This document shows positions 35,784-47,060 of a DNA stretch of 64,000 nucleotides, one piece after another. Positions within the stretch are counted from its first letter, which is position 1, and each line of letters begins with the position of its first letter. The position numbers and the translations under genes are program-made. The notes below the pieces were generated by a model. That model searched no databases, was not told where the DNA came from, and saw only the letters and a list, made by a program, of their open reading frames with translations. The DNA is from Vigna angularis (Eukaryota; Streptophyta; Magnoliopsida; Fabales; Fabaceae): assembly GCF_016808095.1 (NCBI RefSeq), contig NC_068972.1, positions 558,001 through 622,000 of the forward strand, given 5' to 3'.

Positions 35784-38160
35784 TAACAGGCAAAGTTCCC
35801 GCCATATTTCTATTTCTTTTACTTTTAAAGTGAGAGAAAAAAAGCGCAATGGAAGAGAAATCCAAATTCAAAAGTCGAAGAACAAGAAATTCTCAGAAAA
35901 TGTAAGCGATTTTTCCAGTATTCATACGCAACAGTTTATCGGTTAATCTTCTGAGAATGCGTAGGTGTCACTTTCTGCACCAACTACAGTTTCACTTCTT
36001 TCATTACCTCAATAGGTTTGCGTCTTCTTCTGCTGTTTTCGTTGTTTAGTATTTTCACTAAGTGTTATTTATTTCTTGGTAGTTGGTTGATTGTTTAGTC
36101 TACAAAAAGGTGTACTCTGTTATCCGCGTTAAGTTGCTAACGAATCTACGGAAACAACGATGCCTCGTTTGTTTGATATGAAATAAATGTTTCAGAGTAT
36201 TACTCGAAACTTCTGTTCCTCTTATAAAGAATTTATGAAGAATATAAAAGTACAAATTCAAAATAAAAAACAAAAATATCGAAATTAGTTCATTCCATTT
36301 TATGAGAGGAAATATTGATTTAACGTTTTGGTTCAGAAATAGGTGTTTTGGTTTTTAGATATTTCGTAGTTTGAGATGAACGTTACAACATAACAACCGT
36401 GTTACCTCATGTGCTCTAACTCAGATTTTCTTTTTTTCTGTTTTTAATTTCACTTTCTCAATGTTATGTTTTAATAATTTTAGGTGTTAGATTTAATGAT
36501 TCTCAATGTTTTAATAAATAAAAAAGATAATTATGTACATCCATTAATATGTATTTATGAGGGCGCTTGCTCACTTGATTTTGAGTGACTTTTGATTTTA
36601 TAAAATTTAATTTGATTATTATTGAAGTTCAATATAAGTGATTTATGTTTGAACCTATTGTCTCAAAAGCAAGTTAGTGGTAGTGTAAAATATTCAACTA
36701 AATTCAAGCCACATAACTTTTCTCGCCTTACTTTTTAAGGCATAATCACAATGTGATTTCTTTTTACAAGTCAAACTTCTATGACTAATCTTTGAACCTT
36801 CCCAATCTATTTTCAAATGTAACATACTCCCTGTAGAAAATGATCTTTTAACCCCATATTTTCAAACTTCAATTTGTTGTGAACATCTTTCTTTTTTTTT
36901 CCTTGGAATTGTGTTTGATCTTCTCTACTTTTTTTTTAATATAAAAGAACATGTGTGTATGATTATTCTATTTATCATGATTATATTGTGTTATCCTATT
37001 TATCATGATTATATTATGTGTAGATTATCCTATTTATTATTATTATATTGTGTCAATTTATTTTTATAAATAGAAGATTATGAGAAGGATCAATTAAGTC
37101 TTTTAGAGCTATTTTACAATTTAATTCTCAACTACACTGGTTGTTTGTTTTTTTCTGTATTCTGTATGGTTATGTAATAGTTGACGAGGCAGGAAGAACT
37201 GCTTGATGTTAGTTAAGAAATCATTTTATAAAGGCAGTTAAATAATGATGATGATACAAAGGACTATACTCTGTGACTCCAATAAATCACATGATCTTTT
37301 ATGTCCTTCAACTGATCCAACATCTTTAATGTATGAGAATGTTTTCATCAAAATCAAAACGAATAATACCCTTTTCAAAGCGAACAGATAGGTTTTCAGT
37401 GAAATTTAGCATCAACACTCTCCTAGTGTAGAGAATGGGAAGCAGGAACCTGATCACGAATATACTGAGAATGATGAAGATGATGTTGTCAGAAGAGTTA
37501 CACAACGTGAAAGGTGTTCATTGGTCAGGACTCAAACCGGTTTGTAAATACATGTATGATAGAACGGAGATGACTCCTAACTAAATCATTAACCTTTTAC
37601 ACTATTTTTTTTGAAGTCTGATTATTTTTATTTAGCTTAATGCAATAGAAAACCTAATTAGAAAACATACAAGGACATTTCTGGTCTCTATGAAGAACCA
37701 ACATACCCACATCTGCGCCCTGTCCCATGCACACTGAAATTTGAAGGCAAAATTATGTTTTGTCATGGTATACGCCAACATTTTGAAGCACCAAAATTTA
37801 ATTATGACTCTGTAACTTGGACATCAGATTTGATAACAAGATGGTTACGATGTTTTTTTTAACTTAAACATCAGATTTGATAATCGGATCTGTAACTGCA
37901 TTGAATGATCGTGTAGATTGTCTAATAATTTGAGTTTATATTATTTATCAGAGGAGTATTTTTGCTGTTGACATGATTTATTGTGAATGAAAAGTCAGTC
38001 ATGCTGCAGAGCAGGTAATAGTCTCCACGTGCCATCAATACACATGCATTGTTATCTCATCCGAGTATCATACTGATATGTCTGTGTGCCGGTGTGTTGG
38101 GTTTCTTTTATAAACATATAACAAACATTCACAATAACAAAGTCAGACTATTCAACTTGA
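35784..38160 (+). other. Spacer with possible degenerate exons of an unrecognised gene
   Basis: Three stretches look exon-like but do not join. At 35849-35901 an ATG reads MEEKSKFKSRRTRNSQK and runs into a good GTAAGC donor. At about 37430-37505 an acidic segment reads PDHEYTENDEDDVVRR. At about 37674-37850 a segment reads DISGLYEEPTYPHLRP and then FEGKIMFCHGIRQHFEAP. I do not recognise the family. They may be remnants of one gene on the plus strand. A 27-28-bp tandem repeat (TTATCCTATTTATCATGATT) lies at 36960-37052. Confidence 0.3.
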
Positions 38161-38360
38161 CTGGAGCTTTTGCTAATGGCATAGTGTGCAACGCATAGGA
38201 TATAGTGCCTAGGGAATAGGACATAGTGCACAGGGTAGAAGGCATAGGGCATAGGCAGGACTTAGATCAAAGTAAGAATAGGATTTAGGGCTTAGATCAA
38301 AGTAAGGGTAGGATTTAGGACTTAGCACGTAGGCCTTAAAACCTAGGACTTTGCGCTTGT
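38160..38360. repeat. Purine-rich imperfect tandem repeat
   Basis: Short variants of GGCATAG, GGACATAG and GGATTTAGG repeat across about 170 bp. A clearer direct repeat of about 32 bp is included: CTTAGATCAAAGTAAG followed by a G-rich tail occurs twice between 38268 and 38330. It faintly recalls TTTAGGG telomere wording but is not a telomeric array. Confidence 0.7.
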
Positions 38361-38912
38361 GGGACATCACATCGAATTTGTTCTCGTTTTTACTAGATGG
38401 TTTTACTCTTGTAGTTGTTTTATTTTTGACATTGCTTACATGTATTGGCTCTATAGATTTTTCTGTAAAAGTTTATGAATCGAATATTTGACCGATTTCA
38501 TCGAAATGAAAAATTAAGTTTCAGGAAGACGATGAGGCGCACACACAAAATCAAAACTTCAAGATAGAGATATCTTTTGTTTTAGTGATTTTACTACTTG
38601 CAATTGTGTGTGGAAAGCGTTTCGATGATCATCAAGAAGCAATTGGGTTCTTAATATCATTCTATAACAACATGTTGTTAAATTGTGGGTAGTTTATGTT
38701 AAATTCTTATTGTTCTATAAATATTATCATTTACTTTTATTAATACTTTTCTTCAACTTTCTCTTAAATTTGACTCTCCTTTTCCGCATTATTATCATCT
38801 ATGTCATCTACTACTGCCCATTTTCAGCCTCAATAATGGTTTTGAAATCTTTCGTTATTACTAGTTAAGGTACTCATTGTTCGCTTGCAATGATTTCTTA
38901 CCATGTCCATAC

Positions 38913-40440
38913 AGAATGGGAAGCTAAAAGCTGTAGTAGGTGCAAGTGGAGGTGCTTACAATATTTGTGGAACTTCAGAGTATCTTAAACTTCGGTAAAG
39001 GACTGGATCCTTTTTCTTCTGTAACGGCTCCAAGGGACTATCATCAGGTATCTTAAACTTTTAAATTGTTTCCCCTGACTCTGATTGATAAGCTCTGGTA
39101 TGCATAAACTGATATAAACTACTTTTCGATAAAAAAAAAACAGTAAATCAGTTTAAACTGTTTACATATAAATTGTGAACTATTTCAATAAACTGTTTTG
39201 GAGAACAAATTGAAATAACATGTTCATAAAATTCTTCCAAGTACATATGTTATTATAAGATGAGCTTTAATAAAGTCTTACGAAGGCATCTTAAAAGTGT
39301 GTTATAGATATATAATGAATGACAGCATTAAAACCAAGGAAAAATGTTATGACTTATCAAAAGTTTAAAAATTGTACCGGAATAACAACCACATCTATAT
39401 TTTTCTCCCCGCAATCTGTGTTCCCCTGGCTCAGTTCAAGTAAAAAGAATTCTGTTTATGTTTTTACTACTGTTGCTCAGATATTTTTCCATTTGTCAAC
39501 TCATTGTTTTAGACGATTTTGTGTCATCAAGAAAAACCAAAGTGAATGGAAATAAAAGGCTTGTGGCAGCGAGTGATCCAAGAAAGGGTGGTCTTCCTGC
39601 AGGCTTTTGAGATAATTCATTGACATTGTGATATCTCTGTTTCATCTATGCAATCTTAGTTTGGGGGATGTCAATCCTGCCTCTAGGCCTTGGCGGTGGA
39701 GCCTTTATGCTTCTCAGGCAGGCTAATGGGGTGTCCAAGGCCTTTGATATGAGAGAAACTGCTCCTTCTCTTGCTTCAAGGTATCATCTACCTACAACCA
39801 TTCCCGTTATTATACTTTTAATTCATGAATTTTTGCACGATTGAGACTCAGGACAAAGAAAAAGAGAGAAAACCGGAAGTGCCTCAATTTTTCTTTTTGT
39901 TTATTTCAATTCCTTTCATCTCATAATAAATAACCTTGTCATGATTTTGAGAGATGCAAGTTGTACAAATGTATCTTTTCACATTGAGGGTTAATTCTTG
40001 AGACTGATTTTAAGCATTCAAACATGGCTAGAATTCAGTGTGGATGATTATGCAATGCTTAAGCAATTAAAAACAACTACTAAGATGTATTTTGTTTATC
40101 CATTTTTCAGGATATGTATGGTGGAAATACTACTTTGAAGGCCAAAGGTGGCCTCTCTGTAGCAGTTCCCAGAGAACGTGCTGGCCTTGTCATGGCGTGG
40201 AAACAATATGGGAAACTTCCATGGAAAAGGCTTGTAAATCCAGCTGAGAAACTAGAGCGTGGGTTCAAAATATCGGCATACCTGCACATGCAGATAAGGC
40301 AACAGATCAGATATATTGCAAGACAATGGTCTTCGTAGCATATTTGCATCTAATGGAAAACTCTTGAACATATGTGACACATATTACAATAAGAAGCTAG
40401 CCGACACTCTTAGCGATATCTGTGTTGGAGCATTGGTCTT
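38913..40440 (+). pseudogene. Gamma-glutamyltransferase fragments, scrambled order
   Basis: Three pieces on the plus strand resemble plant gamma-glutamyltransferase (glutathione breakdown). 38913-39048 reads NGKLKAVVGASGGAYNICGT and, after a frameshift, GLDPFSSVTAPRDYHQ, which belongs near the C-terminus of the enzyme. 39655-39781 reads VNPAS, then after a 1-base shift LGGGAFMLLRQANG and FDMRETAP, an N-terminal part. 40111-40440 reads GGLSVAVPRERAGLVMAW, LPWKRLVNPAE and, after another shift, RSDILQDNGLRSIFASNG and NKKLADTL. The C-terminal piece therefore lies upstream of the N-terminal pieces. The simplest reading is remains of two tandem copies, or one rearranged copy. No functional enzyme is possible. 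Confidence 0.8.
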
Positions 40441-40499
40441 ATAAACTTATATGACTCATTTTGTGCATTTTTTGTTTGCTGAGATGACTTGTAAAAAAA

Positions 40500-41165
40500 T
40501 TAAAGTTGTTTTAAGAGAGAGTTAGCGTGCTATTAGGACCTTAGTTAGAAGGTAACACCTAAAATGAATTAGAAATGGGTTTTGGAAGATGTTAGTTATA
40601 AGGAGTCTTTTGTATTAAATGCTTTGATTAAGTTAGTTACTAAGCATAAGGTTCCTTACATTTAATGTTTAGGCTCACTCCTCACATTTAATGTTTAGGC
40701 TTATCATTTAATGCTCAGGCTTATCATTTAATGCTTAGGCTCCTCATTTAATGATGAGGCTCTTCATTAAATGATGGAAAGACTCCTAAATATTCCATGT
40801 TCTCTAGCCTTCTCCTTCACCTATAAAAGGAGGGACACCTTTTTGTAATCCTTAAAACTTGATTGAATTTAAAGTCTTTTTGCAAAAATTGCAAAACTTC
40901 TCTTCTTGAGTTCTCACTCTATGAAATTGTCTTCTTCTAGACTTCTTCATACTTTCTTCTTTATGGTTGGCCTAACTTCCTAGAAGAACATTTATCAAGA
41001 CCATACAACACAAACATCTTCATCTCTATTTGCTTCTGCTACTATCATTGTTCATATGGAGTCCATCCATTGAAGAAGCTTCATCAACCCACTTGGAAGA
41101 TTATCTTATGTTGAAAGAGCATCTCAAAGCAACCTCCATCATTTGGTATCAAGAGCTATGATCAC
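40500..41165 (+). mobile_element. LTR remnant with tRNA-Met primer site (copia-like)
   Basis: The right end runs into TTTGGTATCAAGAGCTATG (41141-41160), a common variant of the initiator-Met primer-binding site next to plant LTRs. A TATA-like CCTATAAAAGG sits near 40830. A block of about six imperfect 20-bp repeats (CATTTAATGCTCAGGCTTA type) lies at 40655-40775. The left boundary is uncertain and I see no second LTR. About 400 bp of leader-like sequence follows, without recognisable gag or pol. Confidence 0.6.
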
Positions 41166-42046
41166 TATCTTGCAAGTCTTCAAGAGTAAGTGTCTAAAAG
41201 TTCTTACCCATTTTGTTTTCCATTTTTGTTCTTATGAATTCCTTGTTGTTTTATGTTTTTCAACATGTCTAATATGTTTTATGTTTTTTGAGTCATGAGT
41301 ATGCGTTGTGTGTCTTGAAATATTGGTTCAAATTAATTGTTCTTCTTGAATCATCCATGTTGTGTGTCTAGCATTTCTAATTTTTCAATATGTACGTGTG
41401 TAGATCATATACTCATCTTGTAAATGTATCTTTACCAATCTATTTACTACATGTGCATGTGTATGTGCAGTATATTGTTGTAACCTTTTACTAAGATAAT
41501 AAAATCATTTTTCACAATATTTTCTCTCTCTTTTCTCAAATGTTACAGAGCAAACTAAGTAATGCTAGTTGTTTAACAATCAAGGAACCAAAAAGAGTCA
41601 AAGATGAACTTTTCAGGAATGGTGTAACTGATTAATTCCATTGAGTAAAAGAAGGGAAAAGCTGAAATCTAAATTTTTTGTAATAAATTCCAACTCACGA
41701 AAACTGAACAATATAAATTGGTAGCATAATAATCAATGACCTGTAATGTGCACAAAATTCCAAAATTAAATTAAAATTCAAGTGCATGAGTTTAAAAGCG
41801 TGTGTGTGTATGTGTTAGGTGTAGTTTTTCCCATTTGATTTGGATAAAGAGTCTTACTGCAGCAGGACTTTGCTACTCGAATACAGGACCTGATTATCAG
41901 TTCATGCTTTGCATTTTATTTTTATTTTTCTGTTACTTTTAAAGATTTGTGCTGTAAGTACACCAAAATATAACCCCATACCATACATAATGGGACAAAG
42001 AGTGGAAATAAAAAAAAATGGACTGAGAGATAGAGAGAGATCAAAC
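41166..42046. other. Unassigned sequence between LTR remnant and SET fragment
   Basis: No supported gene. On the minus strand a stretch near 41855-41890 could be a further degenerate exon of the SET-domain gene (YSSSKVLLQ, where the family often has YSPGEQVLI), but I cannot confirm it. Confidence 0.3.
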
Positions 42047-42283
42047 TTCTGAGCATTTTTGGTCGCCATTACTCATTACAATTGCTTCTGAAAGTCCATC
42101 ATGGTTTAAGAAATCTGCAAATGGAATCTATAAAAGTATTAAAAAACTCATTACGGACCCTTTGTGCTTCCCCATGCTCTAGAACCAACTGGAAACTCAA
42201 CATTAAAGTGATCACAAATAGAACTAAGAATGGGTTTCATATTCAAAACAACATAATAATAAACGAGGTTTATCAACACCTTT

Positions 42284-43278
42284 TGTTAGAGGCTGGAAGG
42301 TTTATGTGAGAAGGAAGAAGAGAGAGTAGAGGAGTAGAATTCCTAATTGCATCAGCAGTTAGGAAAAGGCGGGGAATATGTGGGGAATATGGGTATAAAA
42401 GGAAATAAGCATTGTATTGTTTTTATTCAGAGAATTACATACTTTGTATAGGCCGGTATTAGACCCGGTGGAGGGAGGTTAGGCTCTCGATAGACACGTG
42501 TTTTACACATGTCAATACAGTAAATAATATACCCATTATTTGATTATTTTTTCGGTGGAGAGTTGATAACAGGGAGTGAGAGAGTCTGTTAGGATTTTTC
42601 ACTGAGATTCCTAACAAGTGGTCCGACCTGCCGGATTTGGGTGGCGAGTGATCGGAGTTATGGAGAGAAAAAAAGAAGGACGCTTTAAAGTGGTGGAGAA
42701 CCAGCTTGAAGCTTTGGGGATTACAGTAGATGGGTTGAAGGCCGAAATGGCAGCGATGAGACAAGACTCAGTGGCCATTCGCCAAGACCTTCAAGAAGTC
42801 ATGCGCATGTTAGGAGGTCGCAATCGCGACCGCGAGGGGGCATCGGACGGGAGCCAATCGTCTGTGAATGGTGATCGGAGAGGGAGGCGAGAGGAGGAGA
42901 ATGGAGGACGAGAGACGGAACGATCAGGGACAGTTTAATTGGCGAAAGAGAGTAGAAATTTCCGTATTCGAAGGGGTGGATCCACTGAACTGGATCAACA
43001 GAGCGGAACGTTTTTTCGAACTACAGGGAGTGACGGAGGAAGAGAAAGTTTGAATCACATACGTAAGCATGGAAGGGAGCGCTGGCTATTGGTATCGATT
43101 TTGGAGAGAGAAGGCGAGAGACCGTACATGGGAAGGGCTCAAATGTGCGATGATCGGAAGGTTTGGGGAGCGGAGCAGAGGTACGATTTTCGAAAGGCTG
43201 GCGGCGAACCGTCAAACCGGTACGGTTGAGGAGTATATCCATGACTTCGAACTACTTAGATGGAAAACCGGTACCTAG
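42284..43278 (+). mobile_element. Gypsy-type LTR and broken gag, truncated, inside the SET gene
   Basis: A 333-bp LTR (42284-42616) starts TGTTAGAGG and ends CCTAACA, with a TATA-like GGTATAAAAGG near 42390. An altered primer-site sequence (AGTGGTCCGACCTGCC) follows. Gag begins at 42660 (MERKKEGRFKVVENQLEALG), shifts frame near 42900, continues WRKRVEISVFEGVDPLNWIN, stops at about 43052 and shifts again (WREKARDRTWEGLK, ANRQTGTVEEYIHDFELL). The match ends near 43278. There is no zinc knuckle, no pol and no second LTR. The capsid style is that of gypsy elements using the initiator-Met primer. Confidence 0.82.
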
Positions 43279-43901
43279 TGTGCCTGCATGCATGAAGTCC
43301 TTGAAGGTAAAGTCTTCAAACTTAGATGGAAAGATTCAAAATCCTGAATTAGGAGGACAAATTCAATATAATTAGTCTCCAAAACAGCAAACTTAATTTA
43401 TTTAGCCACTCATGAGAATAATACTTGACCCGAACACCTATTGCATTGTAAAAGAAAACAATAAATTTATTTATTCTGACAGATAAAAGCTTTTGAGTTT
43501 CTATTGATAAAAGTATTCACTTCATCATCTCATGACTTCTCATACACCAAAAGAAGCTAATGTTCTTCTCTATAGTTTTTGGGATTTTAATTCCGCTCTA
43601 TTTTGTAACAAGGTTTCTTGTCCTATAATATTTCCTCCAAAGCAAAATATGTTTTGCTTTATCCCAAGATAGATGATAATAATAAATAAAAAATAAAAAC
43701 TGGAGTCAACTGCATACGATTCAGAACTTTATCATTCAGACAAAGATGTTATAGATTTATTTAGTTTGCTCTAAGCTAACTATGTCACAAGTCTCAAAGA
43801 ATATACGTCAAGGTATTGGTTAGCTGGCTTCTATAGATTTTCTCTTTAATACATTGTTTTTCAGTTTCATACTTTTGTTTAGGGGAATTTCATATCCAGC
43901 C
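43279..43901. other. Unassigned DNA between the gag fragment and SET exon 4
   Basis: AT-rich with no recognisable coding sequence. The SET exon expected here is not visible. Confidence 0.4.
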
Positions 43902-44088
43902 CTATCTCTGTTAGTTTTCTTTTACCCTCTGTCTTGATGTATTTCTTATTAAATTAAAAGAACTCTAAGCTAAATATAGCTATATAAAATTATATCTTAG
44001 TTTACAAAATTTGAGCTAAAAAGCTCCTAAAATTCAGATGAAAATCATATCGAAGCAAAGTAATAAGGTTTATAACCTGACCCATTTT
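43902..44088. repeat. Inverted repeat, left arm (187 bp), overlaps SET exon 4 end
   Basis: Pairs in reverse orientation with 46321-46507 at high identity by eye and equal length. Shared blocks include CTATCTCTGTTAGTTTTCTT, GATGTATTTCTTATTAAATT and AAGTAATAAGGTTTATAAC. The arm covers SET intron sequence plus the last 12 bases of exon 4. Confidence 0.9.
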
Positions 44089-46320
44089 CTTCTCAATGAG
44101 AATAGCAATAGCAAGTTTCGCAATATTTCTCACTTCCTCCCCTATCAAAGATTTGATTTCAGGAGGGAGATTATCAGCAGTTATTTGCTGCAAAACCAAT
44201 TATGCGTACCATCAAGAGCAAGCGGTCATTGCGACATGTGTAAGTAGTGGCATAACATAACATTCGAGCACAACTTAGAATGCGAAGCATACCACTATGT
44301 AAGGAACCTTTAAAATGCAATCTCCAGTTTGTATTGTCTTGGAAGCAAACAGAGACCTATCAAGGGACACGATAAGAGAGTAAACAAATGTTATAATAAA
44401 TTATAATATACTGAGAAAAAAAATGCTTCCACGTTTCATTGAGTTGTGAAGAATCTTATCCTGAAACAAGTAACCTCAAAATAATTGCCAATGTCATTTG
44501 AATTTTGTAACAATGATAGTCTATAATTAAACAAGGAAGACAAACCTTCCATAAGAAGATTTCCCGATGAAAAGTGAGGAAGAAACTGCAGAATCGGCTT
44601 TCCGCTCCAACCACGGCAAAAATTCATGACAATTGGCAGAAAACTAGTGTTCGGGTGAGGGGAAAAGGATTGAGAAAAATATGAATATGATTTATTAATT
44701 TAATATAGAAAGAGGAATTTGAAGTGAACCTGAGGTTTTGACAGAGAGAAAGAACAGAAGCTAAGGTGGAGACAACGAAGAAGCCGCGTGTCAGGACGTG
44801 GTTGACCATGCCCTCTCTTTAGCTCACTCACTCTGCTGCAAATCAGTCTATTTTATAATCTCATGATTCCATTACACCTGTGTTATTCTTGATTTTGTTC
44901 TAATTACTTTTAAAGATTCCTTAAATATTTTACTTTTTATATTATTCTTACTTATTTTTTATTTTTTTCTTTTTAAATAATACAAAAATTTATATTTTTT
45001 TACTATTTTATTCTTATATTATGTCAAATAAATATAAAAATATGTTATGATATCGTTATTCTTAACATTACTACATTTCCTATCAATTACATATAAATGA
45101 TAGTTTAAGTAGAGTTCTCATAATAGATTGTAACAAGAAACTAATTTGGCTTATTATTACCACTTCGGACGAGGTTAAAAAAAATTAAAGTTTTAATACG
45201 GATAATTTTAAATTTGATTCACTGAAAATTAGGTTTATTCGAATTAAATCTTATATACACATTGCATTTTATAAATTTATAATTATTTAATTATTTGATT
45301 TTATAATTTTATATATATTTTATACTTTTGTATTTTATTTATTTATTTTTTTTTAAATTATAATTTGCCTTGAGAATAATTTTTATTACATAAAACAATT
45401 TTTTGTAAAGATCCTAATATTATGAATTTTTGTAACAAAATATTGTGTGTCAATATCAATGACAATACAAAATAACTGTCAAATTATATAATTAATAAAA
45501 AAATCAAAATTTGAAAATTTATTATTGACTCAAAACATAAATAAATCTTTAATTTGTTTTATTTTCTTGTAATATTAATATCTATCTTTTAACTAAAACT
45601 ATGTCGGAAACAACGTTACAAATGTTCAGGTGGTTTCAAAGAAATTATATATATAAATAAAATATTAAAGAGAATATAAGATTGATTTGTAGTAATTTAA
45701 AAGAAAAAATAAATAAAATGTGAGATGATTTGGTTTGAAGGAAAAGTAGTTTTTTTAAAGAGAGAATTTATCGTTAGCCATTATTGATTTGATTAAATTA
45801 ATAGAAGTTTGTAGGTTATATAAAAAGTTATGATAGACATATATATAATAATATTTTATTAAAATTGTGAATTCTTATAAGTTAAAATTGTGATGGACCA
45901 ATAGAGGAAGACATTGGTGATGAATTTAGAAGAAAAAGAATTATGAAAAGAGGAAATAAAGGTTTAGAAAGAAGAATGTGCAAGTAATGAAAAACATGTT
46001 CCTTCTCCACTTTATTACTTGTACTCCTTTGCCTTCCATGGTAAATAGCTCTATGGTGATTATTTTTTTTTGTATATAATAAATCTGGGTCAATCTGATT
46101 TACTAGGAATTGGATTTAGAAAAATTATATTTTTTTTATATGAGTTAGATTTTAACTCGACTCATTTAAACTCCGTTCATGTAGGTTAAATTCGTGGTGG
46201 ACCAGGTTGATTCACCAACCCACCTACCTAATTTTATTTTATTAAAATTTAATTTTAATTTTATAAAAAATATTTATTATTTTATTTTTATTGAAAAAAT
46301 TATTTAAGTTTCTTGTTTTT

Positions 46321-46507
46321 AAAATGGGTCATGTTATAAACCTTATTACTTTGGTTCGATATGATTTTCATCTTAATTTTAGGAGTTTTTTAGCTCAAAT
46401 TTTGTAAACTAAGATATAATTTTATATAGCTATATTTAGCTTAGAGTTCTTTTAATTTAATAAGAAATACATCAAGACAGAGGGTAAAAGAAAACTAACA
46501 GAGATAG
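46321..46507. repeat. Inverted repeat, right arm (187 bp)
   Basis: Reverse complement of 43902-44088 with a few mismatches. It begins AAAATGGGTCATGTTATAAA, matching SET exon 4 end plus donor, and ends AACAGAGATAG. Confidence 0.9.
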
Positions 46508-46940
46508 TACTAGATACCTGTGTTAAACATTATAACAAAAATTATAATGATATAAATACTAGATAATATTATTATATAAAACAATTTGATAAAAATTAAA
46601 TAATTACAAAGAAAAAATAGAATAGTCAAACACAAATCCTGTTAGCAAAAAGATGTTTCGATCAAATATTCTTATGATGATAATTCATAAAAATTTCACT
46701 AAATTTAAATGATGTTTGAATTTAAGAGATAGAAACTAAATATTTTAAAGTCTTGTAATTTTTCTATTTTACTTAAATTAGTAGAAAAAAATGTCAATAA
46801 ATATAACTCAAGGATGAGAGGAAAGTTTTATTTTTAATAAAAGATTGATTATGATAGATGATATTCCATTATCACTGATAATTTTATATTTTTTAAAAGC
46901 CATTGGAATAATTGATAACTATCATTATAAAGATAAAATA

Positions 46941-47060
46941 TTTTTTAAAATAGTTTTTTAATAATCGATTACCACTTATGATAATTGTTTATTATATAGA
47001 AAAAATAATTTTTAAAATAGTTTATGAAATAATCGATTATGACTTATGATAATTTATTAT
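46941..47060. repeat. Two-copy tandem repeat, about 67-bp period
   Basis: TTTTTAAAATAGTTT followed by AATAATCGATTA or AAATAATCGATTA and ACTTATGATAAT occurs twice, starting near 46941 and 47008. Confidence 0.75.

Larger units (their letters stand above)
42047..44809 (-). pseudogene. Eroded SET-domain protein gene (At3g55080-like)
   Basis: Readable exons on the minus strand: 44809-44730 (MVNHVLTRGFFVVSTLAS), 44643-44546 (NCHEFLPWLERKAD to GKSSYG), 44356-44293 (SLFASKTIQTGDCILKVPY), 44187-44077 (QITADNLPPEIKSLIGEE to EKKMGQ), about 42190-42158 (VGSRAWGSTKG) and 42127-42047 (IPFADFLNHDGLSEAIV). Exons two to four splice with correct phases. The family is a rubisco-methyltransferase-type SET protein (predicted lysine methyltransferase). 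The exon expected between KKMGQ and VGSRAW is not visible, and an LTR plus gag fragment sits in that interval. The exon 1-2 and later junction phases do not close, and the C-terminal half is missing. I treat it as a pseudogene; a shortened transcript cannot be excluded. Confidence 0.72.

Noticed and set aside
38160..38360. Telomere-like repeat
   Set aside because: The canonical TTTAGGG period is absent; units are irregular.
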